NCBI RefSeq assembly: GCF_030009775.1
Contig: NZ_JASCTH010000031.1
Coordinates: 1 to 64,000, forward strand
Reading direction: 5' to 3'
From: Actinoplanes sandaracinus
GTDB lineage: Bacteria > Actinomycetota > Actinomycetes > Mycobacteriales > Micromonosporaceae
Length of the DNA stretch: 64,000 nt
The position numbers were made by a program, and so were the translations under genes. The notes beneath the pieces are model-generated. The model searched no databases and had not been told where the DNA came from. It saw nothing but the letters and a program-made list of their open reading frames with translations. Shown here piece by piece: positions 16,815 through 24,645 of the stretch (positions are counted from its first letter, which is position 1; each line of letters begins with the position of its first letter).

Positions 16815-17678
16815 TCAGCGGGAATGGCTTTCCAGCGCGTAGTCCACACCCGTGAGCTGTTCGGAGACCGCCCAGAGGTGGGCGGCGAGTCGTGGGTCGC
16901 GGGCGTCGGCTGACGGCGGGACGAGTTTCGGACTGCCGCGCAGTTTGCCCGGGCCGGACGGGCCGTAGAACTCGCCGCCGCGGACGGACGGGTCTGTCGC
17001 GGCGTACAGAATGGGAAGCGCGCCCTGCTCCGGGCCTTGAGCGATCAGCGGGGTGCTGATGCGCAGCATCATGCGGTTGAATCCGACGGTGGCGGCCTGC
17101 TGCAGACCGGTCCGGGCGAAGCCCGGGTGGGCGAGCACGCTGCGGATCGGGCTGCCGGCCGCCGTGAGGCGGCGCTGTAGCTCGATGCCGAAGACGGCGT
17201 TGGCGAGTTTGGACTGGTTGTAGGCGGTCATCGGCTGATAATCGGTGGCGCCGGTGAGGTCTTCGAAGCGCAGTTCGCCCTTGCGGTGCAGGTGTGATGA
17301 GACGGTGACGACGCGCGGGTCACGGCCGGCGGCGAGCATGTCGAGCAGCAGGCCGGTGAGCGCGAAGTGGCCCAGGTGGTTGACGCCGAACTGCATCTCG
17401 TGGCCCTGTGCTGTGAGCGTGCGCGGCATCCCCATCACGCCGGCGTTGTTGATCAGGAGGTCCAGCCGGCGGTGGTCGCTGCGCAAGCCGGTGGTGAAGG
17501 CGCGGACCGAGTCGAGGTCGGACAGGTCGAGGTGGCGGGCTTCGACGCCTGGCAGCAGGCGGGTGGCGCGTTCCGGGTCGCGGACCGCGGCGATGACCCG
17601 GTCGCCGCGGTCGAGGAGGACGCGGGCGGTGGCCAGGCCGAGCCCGCTGGTGGTGCCGGTGATCAGCGATACCGTCAT
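16815..17678 (-). CDS. Short-chain dehydrogenase/reductase (retinol-dehydrogenase-like)
   Basis: This NAD(P)-dependent oxidoreductase has 287 residues. It shows the Rossmann motif TGTTSGLG near the N-terminus, LLINNAGVMG, the catalytic Ser in VTVSSHLH and YNQSK carrying Tyr and Lys. The longer C-terminal part with GEFYGPSGPGKLRG is typical of the retinol-dehydrogenase/WWOX-like group. ATG at 17678 is preferred over one at 17690 because the latter would lie inside the operator. It is divergent from a TetR gene 61 bp away, which probably represses it. The substrate is unknown. Confidence 0.87.
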   Translation of the reverse strand: MTVSLITGTTSGLGLATARVLLDRGDRVIAAVRDPERATRLLPGVEARHLDLSDLDSVRAFTTGLRSDHRRLDLLINNAGVMGMPRTLTAQGHEMQFGVNHLGHFALTGLLLDMLAAGRDPRVVTVSSHLHRKGELRFEDLTGATDYQPMTAYNQSKLANAVFGIELQRRLTAAGSPIRSVLAHPGFARTGLQQAATVGFNRMMLRISTPLIAQGPEQGALPILYAATDPSVRGGEFYGPSGPGKLRGSPKLVPPSADARDPRLAAHLWAVSEQLTGVDYALESHSR

Positions 17679-17679
17679 A

Positions 17680-17703
17680 TGCCATAGCATGCCGTCGATG
17701 GCA
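17680..17703. promoter_or_regulatory. Inverted repeat between SDR and TetR genes, probable TetR operator
   Basis: TGCCAT and ATGGCA are perfect 6-bp arms around a 12-bp centre that itself contains GCATGC. The site lies 1 bp from the SDR start codon and 36 bp before the TetR start. A TetR dimer bound here would block both divergent promoters. Confidence 0.5.
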
Positions 17704-17739
17704 CAGGGTGTCAATTGCGGCGCGTAGTATCGTGACGCG

Positions 17740-18333
17740 ATGGCTAGCATGGCGCAACGCAAACGGCAGCTGGTTGCCGCCGAGATCACCGAGGCGGCGT
17801 TGCAGCTGTGCGCGGTCAAGGGCTTCGACACCACGACGGTCGACGAGATCGTGGAGGCGGCCGGCATCTCACGGCGCACGTTCTTCCGGTACTTCTCCTC
17901 CAAGGAGGACGTGGCCATCCAGCTGCTGGCCTCGCTCGGCACCGACATGCGCGACGAACTGCGGGCGCGGCCGGCGGGCGAGCCGCCGGCCACCGCGCTG
18001 CGCCACGCCGTCGGCATAGCCATCGACCACTGCGTCGACGAGCCGCTCAAATCGTTGCGGGTGGTTCAACTGATCCTGCGTACGCCGGTGCTGCACGCCC
18101 GCATGCTGGAGCGGCAGGCGCAGTGGCGCGAAGGGCTGACCATCGAGTTGGCCGTCCGCCTCGGCCGGGATCCCGCCACCGATATGTTCCCGGAGATGGC
18201 GGCCAGGATGGCGCTCGCCGCGTTCGAGGCGGCGATGCTGCACTGGAGTGTCAGCGACGGGGCGGCCGACCCGCACGTGCTGACCGACCGGGCCTTCGCG
18301 ATGATCGGTCCGGCGCTCGATCAGGCCGGATAG
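17740..18333 (+). CDS. TetR-family transcriptional regulator
   Basis: The 197-residue repressor has the TetR helix-turn-helix at residues 12-58 (TEAALQLCAVKGFDTTTVDE, then AAGISRRTFFRYFSSKEDV). The C-terminal ligand domain is helical and resembles the MftR-type acyl-CoA-sensing group, with VVQLILRTPVLHARMLERQ. It is divergent from the SDR gene and shares its control region. A second in-frame ATG at 17749 could be the true start. It most likely controls the SDR and itself; the ligand is unknown. Confidence 0.88.
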   Translation: MASMAQRKRQLVAAEITEAALQLCAVKGFDTTTVDEIVEAAGISRRTFFRYFSSKEDVAIQLLASLGTDMRDELRARPAGEPPATALRHAVGIAIDHCVDEPLKSLRVVQLILRTPVLHARMLERQAQWREGLTIELAVRLGRDPATDMFPEMAARMALAAFEAAMLHWSVSDGAADPHVLTDRAFAMIGPALDQAG

Positions 18334-18422
18334 CCAGCGGTCCGGCATCGCTGTCGAATGCGGAACGGCACACCGGCGAATAATCCGCAGCGACCGATCT
18401 CGGCTTCGTCGATCATGAGCAG

Positions 18423-18878
18423 GTGACGCGTACCGAGGGCTACCTGCCGGCGGGGTTCGTGGCCGGCTTCCGCTGGATGCCGGGCGGACAGGACTGGACC
18501 GCGGACCTACCGCGCGCCGTTCCCACTGTCAGCGACGGCCTCGCCGATTTCCTCCCGGCCGGCCAGGATACCGAGCCGTGGCAACAGCCTCTGTTCGAGC
18601 CCTGGCACCCATCCTTCCCGCAGGCGGCCGATGCCGTCAGGCATGCGCCTCCGGACACCCGCACCGCTCATGTGCTGAGCATGAGCTTGGCGGCCACCGC
18701 AACCACCGAGCTGGCGACCATGATGGAGGAGTGGATCGGCGACCTTCCGCATCCGATCCGGATGAACCTGGCGCGACCCGCGGCCGCCCCACCCGGCACG
18801 ATTCACCGGTTCGAGGTGCTCGGCTTCGACACCGGCCGCTTTCACAGCGGGCGGCCTCGTCGATGTCGTGCTCGGTGA
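18423..18878 (+). CDS. Hypothetical protein, possibly frameshifted at its 3' end
   Basis: The family is not recognised. GTG at 18423 opens a 151-residue frame with a Trp/Pro-rich N-terminus (WMPGGQDWTADLPRAVP) and a calm helical middle (SMSLAATATTELATMMEEW). The last 15 residues become Arg-rich and unlike the rest (SGRPRRCRAR). In the next frame the same DNA gives TAGGLVDVVLGDERGN, which looks more protein-like. A frameshift near 18845 is therefore possible. No signal peptide or membrane helix is visible. Confidence 0.45.
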   Translation: MTRTEGYLPAGFVAGFRWMPGGQDWTADLPRAVPTVSDGLADFLPAGQDTEPWQQPLFEPWHPSFPQAADAVRHAPPDTRTAHVLSMSLAATATTELATMMEEWIGDLPHPIRMNLARPAAAPPGTIHRFEVLGFDTGRFHSGRPRRCRAR

Positions 18879-19282
18879 CGAGCGCGGGAACCAGAGCCCG
18901 CCGATCCGCCGAGCACAAAGGGCCGAACGGCGGCCTGAGGCCCGCGGATCCGGCGCGACGACGCCACCCCCGGCGACCCGCTCGCGCGGCCCTCGTCCGT
19001 CCGGTGCGGCCGAGTCACGGGGGACCGGGCTGTTCGCCGGCACTCCACAGTGGACGTCGTGTTCCCACTGTCCGGGCAGGAGGTGCGCGCATGCGGGACG
19101 CCTGCCGAATGTTTACCGGCCGGGCAAGATCCGCTGAGCAGGACCGTCGATAAAGGATCTCGACAAAAGCGAAATATCCTCGCTGGTGCGGATCGCACCG
19201 CGACGCTAGGGTCTGTACGCACTCCGACGGCGCCGCAACCGGGCGCTGATCGGGGCTTCATGCTGCCCAGATTGGATGAACG
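18879..19282. other. Intergenic region before the conservon operon
   Basis: About 400 bases without a convincing gene. The last 150 bases are less GC-rich (around GATAAAGGATCTCGACAAAAG) and probably hold the cvn promoter. I see no clear operator. Confidence 0.4.
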
Positions 19283-21769
19283 TTGGCGCCCGTACCGGCC
19301 GACCCCGCGAGCACGCGAACCGATCCCCGCCTGGAATCGGCGTCGACCGCGAACCGTCCACAGAAGAGCCGACAGCAGTCGATCAAGCGACGCGTCGTAC
19401 GCCTCGTCCTCGTCCCCAGTGTCGTCGCCCTGCTCCTGTGGTTCACCGCCTCCGGATACCTGGTCTTCCAGGGCTTCTACAACCGGACGGTGGCCATCAC
19501 GGTGCGCGAGGTGTCGATCCCCGCGGTCACCGCGCTCTCCTCGATCCAGCAGGAGCGCCGGCTCAGCATCGCCTTCCTGGCCCGCCCCACGCCCGACCTG
19601 AAACCGCTGCTCGACCAGCGTCAGCAGACCGACGACGAGCTCGTGAAGCTCCGTGCGGTCGCCGACAGCGCGCTGTCCGCCGCACCGGACTCGATCCAGC
19701 AGCGATGGCGGACCCTGGCCGGCTTCCTCGACCAGCTGCCGAGCACCCGCACCGCGATCGACGCCCGCTCCACCACCGACGAGCAGGCGTACTCGTTCTA
19801 CAACGAACTGCTCGACGCGGCGACGAGCCTCTTCGACGATCAGGCCCGCATCGTCCCGGACGCCGTCGCGGCGCAGGGCGGCATCACCGCCACCGAACTG
19901 TTCCGCGCGAGCGACCTGATGTCCCGGGCCGCGTCGATGATGGACGGCGCGTTCGCCGCGAACACCTTCGGCAACGCGGAGTACCTGGAGTTCGTCCGCC
20001 TGGTCAACGCCTACCACTACCAGATCGACATCAGCCGTCCGCAGATGGAGCCGCTGGTCCGCGACCGTCTGCAGACCCTCACGGCCACCAGCGACTGGCA
20101 GGCGCTGCTCGCCGCCGAGGACGCGATCGTCGCGAACGGCTCCTGGCGCAAGGGCGTGCCGGCCGCGCTCGGCGGCGCCCGCGGCCAGTGGTCGCAGGTG
20201 ACCGCCGCCACCGCCGCGCAGCTGTCCGCGCTGACCATCGATGAGGCCGACCAGATCTCCGCCCTTACCCTGCGAACCGGCAACAACCAGCTTCTCAGTG
20301 CCCTGATCGGCAGCCTGGTGGCGCTGCTGGTGGCGGTCGGCGCGATCCTCTGGGCCCTGCGCCAGTCAGCCGTCCTCGTCGACCGGGCGCTCTCGGTCCG
20401 CCTGTCGAGGCTCGGCAGTGACGCCGATGCGCTGATCGACGAGCGTCTTCCGGCCGTCATGGACCGGCTGCGCCGGCGCGAACCGGTCGATCTGGCGGTC
20501 GAGTTCGCCCAGCGCGACTACGGCAGCGACGAGATCGGCCAGGTGGCTGGCGTGCTCAACCGGTCGGTGCGGGCGGCCGCCGAGGCCGCCGTCGACGAGG
20601 CGAAGGCCCGGGCCGCGGGCACCGCGATGCTAATGGGCGTCGCCCGGCGCCCGCAGCGCCCGCTGCGGCGCGGCCTGAAGGTCATCGAGGACCTGCAGGG
20701 ACAGATCGGCGACGAGAAGCTGCTGAGCCACCTCTTCGACATCCATCACCAGCTCAACCAGACCAGGCGCTTCCTGGAGAACCTGGTCATCCTCGCCGGT
20801 GGGCAGATCGGCCGGCGCTTCTCCAAACCGATGCCGCTGCGCCGGGTGCTGCTGGCCTCCTTCGCCGAGGCCCACAACTACCAGCGGATCAGCCTGCGCA
20901 GCGCGACCGACGCGGACTTGGTCGGGTACGCGGTCGCCGAGGTCATCCATCTGCTGGCCGAACTGCTGGACAACGCGCTGGCGTTCTCCGCGCCCCGCAC
21001 GACCGTCTGGGTGACGGCCGTCAAGGTCAATCACGGCGTCGCGATCGAGATCGAGGACGCCGGCGTGGGAATGAGCGCCGACGCCGTGGAGCGGGCGAAT
21101 GTCCTGCTCTCCGCCGCGCCCACTCCCGAGGTCACCGAACTGAAGGACGGCGCGCAGGTAGGCCTCTACGTGGTGGCGGAACTCGCCAAGCGGGAGGGCG
21201 TGCAGGTGAGCCTGCGCCGGTCCGCCTACGGTGGCCTGCTCGCCATCGTGCTGCTGCCCGAGCGGCTGCTCGTCACCGGTGACCACACCACGGACGGCGA
21301 CGAGCCGCACGCCGGCGCCGCGACGGCGGCCCGCGCCGCGGTGCCACCGGTCGACGGCGGCCCTCGCCGGCCGGACCGGGCTGTCGAGGCGGCGCCCGCC
21401 GCGACACGGTCCACGGTGGTCCTGCTGGAGCCCGAGGCCGGCACCGGCCCTCCGTCCGACGACACCGCGGGCGGCCCGATGAGCCCGCCAGCGCCGAGCG
21501 GCAGCGCCCGGACGCCCGAACCGGCCGAGGCCACGAGCGCCCCGGCCGCAACCAAGCCGCCGCTGCCGCACCGGCAGCCGCAGCAACACCTCGCGCCCGG
21601 CCTGCGGGACGGGGCCTCGGCCGAGGAGAGCACGCACGAGCTGACTGCGGCGCGTTCCCCGGAAGAGGCCCGCAGCCGCTTCGCGCAGTACCAGAGAGGG
21701 CGGGCCGCCGGGCGTACGGCCGACCGCCAAGAGACAGAAACCCGAGCTGAGCAAGGCAGGAACGCGTGA
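19283..21769 (+). CDS. cvnA: Conservon sensor kinase-like protein (CvnA)
   Basis: The 828-residue membrane sensor heads a conservon, the actinobacterial four-gene unit that resembles eukaryotic G-protein receptor signalling. A membrane helix at about 38-65 is followed by a nitrate/nitrite-sensor-like extracellular domain (70-330) and a second helix (SALIGSLVALLVAVGAILWAL). A HAMP-like linker comes next, then a histidine-kinase ATPase domain with N-box LLAELLDNALAFSAP, G1 IEDAGVGMS and G2 VGLYVVAELAKR. The final 180 residues are Pro/Ala-rich and disordered. An in-frame TGA two codons upstream limits the start to TTG 19283 or later. It overlaps cvnB by 4 bp. Confidence 0.88.
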   Translation: MAPVPADPASTRTDPRLESASTANRPQKSRQQSIKRRVVRLVLVPSVVALLLWFTASGYLVFQGFYNRTVAITVREVSIPAVTALSSIQQERRLSIAFLARPTPDLKPLLDQRQQTDDELVKLRAVADSALSAAPDSIQQRWRTLAGFLDQLPSTRTAIDARSTTDEQAYSFYNELLDAATSLFDDQARIVPDAVAAQGGITATELFRASDLMSRAASMMDGAFAANTFGNAEYLEFVRLVNAYHYQIDISRPQMEPLVRDRLQTLTATSDWQALLAAEDAIVANGSWRKGVPAALGGARGQWSQVTAATAAQLSALTIDEADQISALTLRTGNNQLLSALIGSLVALLVAVGAILWALRQSAVLVDRALSVRLSRLGSDADALIDERLPAVMDRLRRREPVDLAVEFAQRDYGSDEIGQVAGVLNRSVRAAAEAAVDEAKARAAGTAMLMGVARRPQRPLRRGLKVIEDLQGQIGDEKLLSHLFDIHHQLNQTRRFLENLVILAGGQIGRRFSKPMPLRRVLLASFAEAHNYQRISLRSATDADLVGYAVAEVIHLLAELLDNALAFSAPRTTVWVTAVKVNHGVAIEIEDAGVGMSADAVERANVLLSAAPTPEVTELKDGAQVGLYVVAELAKREGVQVSLRRSAYGGLLAIVLLPERLLVTGDHTTDGDEPHAGAATAARAAVPPVDGGPRRPDRAVEAAPAATRSTVVLLEPEAGTGPPSDDTAGGPMSPPAPSGSARTPEPAEATSAPAATKPPLPHRQPQQHLAPGLRDGASAEESTHELTAARSPEEARSRFAQYQRGRAAGRTADRQETETRAEQGRNA

Positions 21770-22194
21770 CCAACTCGACCTCCTCCATCGAACTGCCCTG
21801 GATGCTCGACGAACTCGTCGAGCTGCCGCACGTCATCTCCGTGGTGGTGCTGTCCACCGATGGGCTGATCGTCCAGAAGTCGACCTCGATGGTGCAGGAG
21901 CTGGCGGAGATCCTCGCCGCCGGAGCCTCCTCGATGTACAGCGTGGCCGCCGGGACCGGCCGCCGGTTCGCCAGCGGGCCGGTACAGCAGGTCGTCATCG
22001 AATTCCACGAGCACACCCTGTTCATCGCGGCGGCCGGGCAGAACGCGCGCCTGGCGGTTCTCTGCGCCCAGGACGTCGACATGGGCATGGTGGCGTACGA
22101 GGTGAGCCGGCTGGTCACCCGCATCGGCGACTATCTGGGTGCGCCGGCCCGCTCGGCGCAGCCGGGCTCCGACGCCTCAGCAAGCCATGATTGA
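21766..22194 (+). CDS. cvnB: Roadblock/LC7-domain protein (CvnB)
   Basis: This 142-residue protein has the roadblock/LC7 fold, the kind that regulates small GTPases in MglB- and dynein-type systems. The core runs from MLDELVELPHVISVVVLSTD to QDVDMGMVAYEVSRLVTRIG. GTG at 21766 overlaps the cvnA stop (GTGA), and its own stop lies inside the start of cvnC. In conservons CvnB is thought to act as the partner that stimulates the GTPase CvnD or binds the sensor. It is cytoplasmic, with no signal peptide. Confidence 0.92.
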   Translation: MTNSTSSIELPWMLDELVELPHVISVVVLSTDGLIVQKSTSMVQELAEILAAGASSMYSVAAGTGRRFASGPVQQVVIEFHEHTLFIAAAGQNARLAVLCAQDVDMGMVAYEVSRLVTRIGDYLGAPARSAQPGSDASASHD

Positions 22195-22549
22195 GGACTG
22201 GGACGGCGACGACGAGTCAGAGGCCGGACGATTCCTCCCGTTGTACATCCTGGTCAACGGGCGGACCACTCCACGCAACAGCAGTCTGGACCTCGCCACC
22301 CAGGTGATCGCGCTCGCGGCTGACGCCACCCGGCTCGAGCCCGAGTACCTGCAGATCCTGAACCGGTGCGGGAACTGGATCTCGATAGCCGAGATCGGCG
22401 CGTACCTGCACATCCCGCTGACGATCGTCAAGGTGATGGTCGACGTGCTGCTGGAACAGGGATATCTCGACAGCGGCTCCCCGGCGCAGCAGAGGGTCGT
22501 CGACCCGGCCCTGCTGGGTGCGGTCCTGGCCGGCCTTGAGCGGCTTTAG
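22187..22549 (+). CDS. cvnC: DUF742 protein (CvnC)
   Basis: The 120-residue protein belongs to the DUF742 family that always accompanies CvnB and CvnD. It has the FLPLYILVNGRTTP opening, a winged-helix-like middle (ISIAEIGAYLHIPLTIVKVM) and a short C-terminal helix. ATG at 22187 overlaps the cvnB frame by 8 bp. It may act as an adaptor or DNA-binding effector in the complex. The function of this family is not settled, but the position makes the name secure. Confidence 0.92.
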   Translation: MIEDWDGDDESEAGRFLPLYILVNGRTTPRNSSLDLATQVIALAADATRLEPEYLQILNRCGNWISIAEIGAYLHIPLTIVKVMVDVLLEQGYLDSGSPAQQRVVDPALLGAVLAGLERL

Positions 22550-22565
22550 TCACGAGGACTGGGGA

Positions 22566-23126
22566 ATGAAACGTACATCAGTCAAGATAGTCGTGGCCGG
22601 CGGTTTCGGTACCGGCAAGACCACCCTGGTGGGATCGGTGAGCGAGATCGCGCCACTGACCACTGAGGAGCTTCTCACCGAGGCCGGCGTCGGGGTGGAC
22701 GACGTGACCGGCGTGGAGTCCAAGACCACCACGACCGTGGCGCTGGATTTCGGGCGGATCACCATCAGCCCGGACGTGGTGCTCTACCTGTTCGGCACGC
22801 CCGGGCAGGACCGCTTCTGGTTCATGTGGGACGAGCTGGCGCAGGGCGCGATCGGGGCGATCGTGCTGGTCGACACCCGGCGGCTGGACAGCAGCTTTCC
22901 CGCCGTCGACTATTTCGAGCGACGGGGGATCCCGTTCGTGGCGGCGGTCAACCGGTTCTTCGGTGAGTGCCCGTACACCGAGGAGGAGATCCGCGGCGCG
23001 CTGGAGCTGGGGGCGGACGTCCCTCTGGTGTGGCTCGACGCGCGGGACCGCGCGTCGAGCAAGCTGGCGCTGGTCTCCCTCGTCCGGCACGCGATGGCGC
23101 GCCTGCCGGTGGCTCGGGCCCACTGA
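22566..23126 (+). CDS. cvnD: Conservon small GTPase (CvnD)
   Basis: This 186-residue P-loop GTPase has G1 GGFGTGKT at 12-19, a switch region with ESKTTTTVALDFG, G3 LFGTPGQDRFWFMWDEL and the G4-like AVNRFF in place of the usual NKxD. It belongs to the MglA/CvnD bacterial small GTPase group. The ATG at 22566 lies 16 bp behind the cvnC stop, with GGGG ahead. It should cycle between GTP and GDP states under control of CvnB, carrying the signal from the sensor. No P450 gene, sometimes the fifth conservon member, follows here. Confidence 0.92.
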   Translation: MKRTSVKIVVAGGFGTGKTTLVGSVSEIAPLTTEELLTEAGVGVDDVTGVESKTTTTVALDFGRITISPDVVLYLFGTPGQDRFWFMWDELAQGAIGAIVLVDTRRLDSSFPAVDYFERRGIPFVAAVNRFFGECPYTEEEIRGALELGADVPLVWLDARDRASSKLALVSLVRHAMARLPVARAH

Positions 23127-23134
23127 CGCTTTTC

Positions 23135-23175
23135 GGGTGCGAGTCACCCGGGTTTCAGGGTGTGAGTCACCCGGG
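23135..23175. repeat. Two tandem 18-bp hairpin-forming repeats after cvnD
   Basis: The unit GGGTGCGAGTCACCCGGG (23135-23152) recurs as GGGTGTGAGTCACCCGGG (23158-23175), differing at one base. Each unit can fold through GGGTG and CACCC. They sit directly behind the cvnD stop and probably help end or stabilise its transcript. Confidence 0.6.
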
Positions 23176-23180
23176 GAAGG

Positions 23181-23227
23181 GCCCGCAAGCGGGCGCTGTC
23201 CCGCCGCCTGACGGCCGGCGGCGGGAC
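23181..23227. terminator. Bidirectional terminator hairpins between cvnD and tryptophanase gene
   Basis: GTCCCGCCGCC (23198-23208) pairs perfectly over 11 bp with GGCGGCGGGAC (23217-23227). A smaller hairpin GCCCGC-AA-GCGGGC occupies 23181-23194. The genes on either side converge here, so the structure can serve both. There is no U-tract, as is usual for GC-rich actinobacteria. Confidence 0.7.
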
Positions 23228-23247
23228 CTCACGGTCGGCCCGGGGTC

Positions 23248-24636
23248 TCAGGCCAGCGGTTCGAGACGAACCTTGAAGTGGCGCAGCCGTGCCGGCGCCG
23301 AGGCGATCCGGTAGCCACGGATCCGCTCCGGGTCCTTCGCGATCCCGGCCAGTACCGCGGCGACGTACGCGAAATGCTCCTCGGTGTAGACCCGGCGTGG
23401 GATCGCCAGCCGGACCAACTCGAAGGGCGCCGGGCTGACCAGCCGGTTCTCGGCGTCGAGGGTGCCCAGGTACAGCGAACCCAGTTCGGCGGAGCGGATG
23501 CCGCCGTCGAGATAGAGCTGGCAGCCGAGCGAGTGGCCGGGGAACTGTGCGGGGGACAGGTGCGGGAGCAGCCGGCCGGCGTTGAGGTAGAGGGCGTGGA
23601 TGCCGGCGGGCGCGACGGTGTCGACGCCGGCGTCGTTGATCATGCGGGCGAAACGGGCGGTCTGCTCGGCGCGGGCCGCCAGATAGGCCGGGTCCACCAC
23701 CTCGCGCAGGCCCTGCGCGAGGCGCTCCAGATCGTGCCCGGCGAGCCCGCCATAGGTGGAGAAGCCCTCGGTGGCGATCAGGTTGGCCTCGCAGCGCTCG
23801 AAGAGGTCGGCGTCGCGCAGCCCGATCAGGCCGCCGATCGCGGTGAGACCGTCCTTCTTCAGGCTGATCAGGCAGCCGTCGGCGAGCTGGAAGGCCCGGG
23901 TGGCGATCTGCCGTGGGGTCCAGTCCTGGTAGCCCTCCTCGCGCTGCCGGACGAGCCAGGCGTTCTCGGCGAACCGCGCGGCGTCCAGGAAGAAGGGGAT
24001 CCCGTGACGGCGGCAGATGGCCGCGGCCGCTTCCAGGTTGGCCATGGAGACCGGCTGAGCGCCGAGCCCGTTGTTGGTGATCGTCATGAGCACCAGGCCG
24101 ACTCGGGGGCCGTCCGGGCCCGCCAGTGTCTGTTCCAGCGTGGTCAGGTCGATGTTGCCCTTGAAAGGCTCGGCGCTGTCCAGGTCGGCGGCCTCGGCGC
24201 AGGGCAGGTCCCGCGCTTCGGCGCCGGCCATCTCGACGTTGGCGTGAGTGGTGTCGAAATGGGTGTTGCTGAGACAGATCCGCCCGGGGCCCAGCAGGTT
24301 CGAGAACAGGATGCGCTCGCCGGCCCGGCCCTGGTGCACCGGCAGCAGATGGGGATAGCCGGTCAGGTCGGCGGCCTCGTCACGGAAACGGAACCAGGAC
24401 CGGGCCCCGGCGTACGACTCGTCGCCGAGCGCCGCCGCGGCCTCCTGCGCGGTCGAGGTCGCCCCGGTGCCCGAATCCGAGAGCAGGTCCACGGTGATCT
24501 GGTCGGCACGCAGATGGAACGGGTTGTACCCGGCCGCGGCGATGGCCTCGCGCCGCTCCCGCGCGGAGAGGAAGGGAATGGCCTCCACCACCTTGATCCG
24601 GTACGGCGGTGGAAGCGGGATGTGATCGGGCAGCAA
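23248..24636 (-). CDS. Tryptophanase (TnaA/IptB-like, beta-eliminating lyase)
   Basis: This PLP enzyme of 462 residues belongs to the tryptophanase/tyrosine phenol-lyase family, which cleaves the aromatic side chain from the amino acid and leaves pyruvate and ammonia. It is collinear with E. coli TnaA: DLLSDSGTGA, PVHQGRAGE, FKGNIDL, FFLDAARFAENA, SLKKDGL with the PLP Lys at about 261, and EGFSTYGGLAGHDLERL. TTG at 24636 has GAGGAG 7 bp upstream and lies 9 bp behind the prenyltransferase stop. That neighbour suggests the real substrate is a prenylated tryptophan rather than Trp itself, as proposed for Streptomyces IptB. Confidence 0.9.
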   Translation of the reverse strand: MLPDHIPLPPPYRIKVVEAIPFLSARERREAIAAAGYNPFHLRADQITVDLLSDSGTGATSTAQEAAAALGDESYAGARSWFRFRDEAADLTGYPHLLPVHQGRAGERILFSNLLGPGRICLSNTHFDTTHANVEMAGAEARDLPCAEAADLDSAEPFKGNIDLTTLEQTLAGPDGPRVGLVLMTITNNGLGAQPVSMANLEAAAAICRRHGIPFFLDAARFAENAWLVRQREEGYQDWTPRQIATRAFQLADGCLISLKKDGLTAIGGLIGLRDADLFERCEANLIATEGFSTYGGLAGHDLERLAQGLREVVDPAYLAARAEQTARFARMINDAGVDTVAPAGIHALYLNAGRLLPHLSPAQFPGHSLGCQLYLDGGIRSAELGSLYLGTLDAENRLVSPAPFELVRLAIPRRVYTEEHFAYVAAVLAGIAKDPERIRGYRIASAPARLRHFKVRLEPLA

Positions 24637-24645
24637 GAGGGCTCC

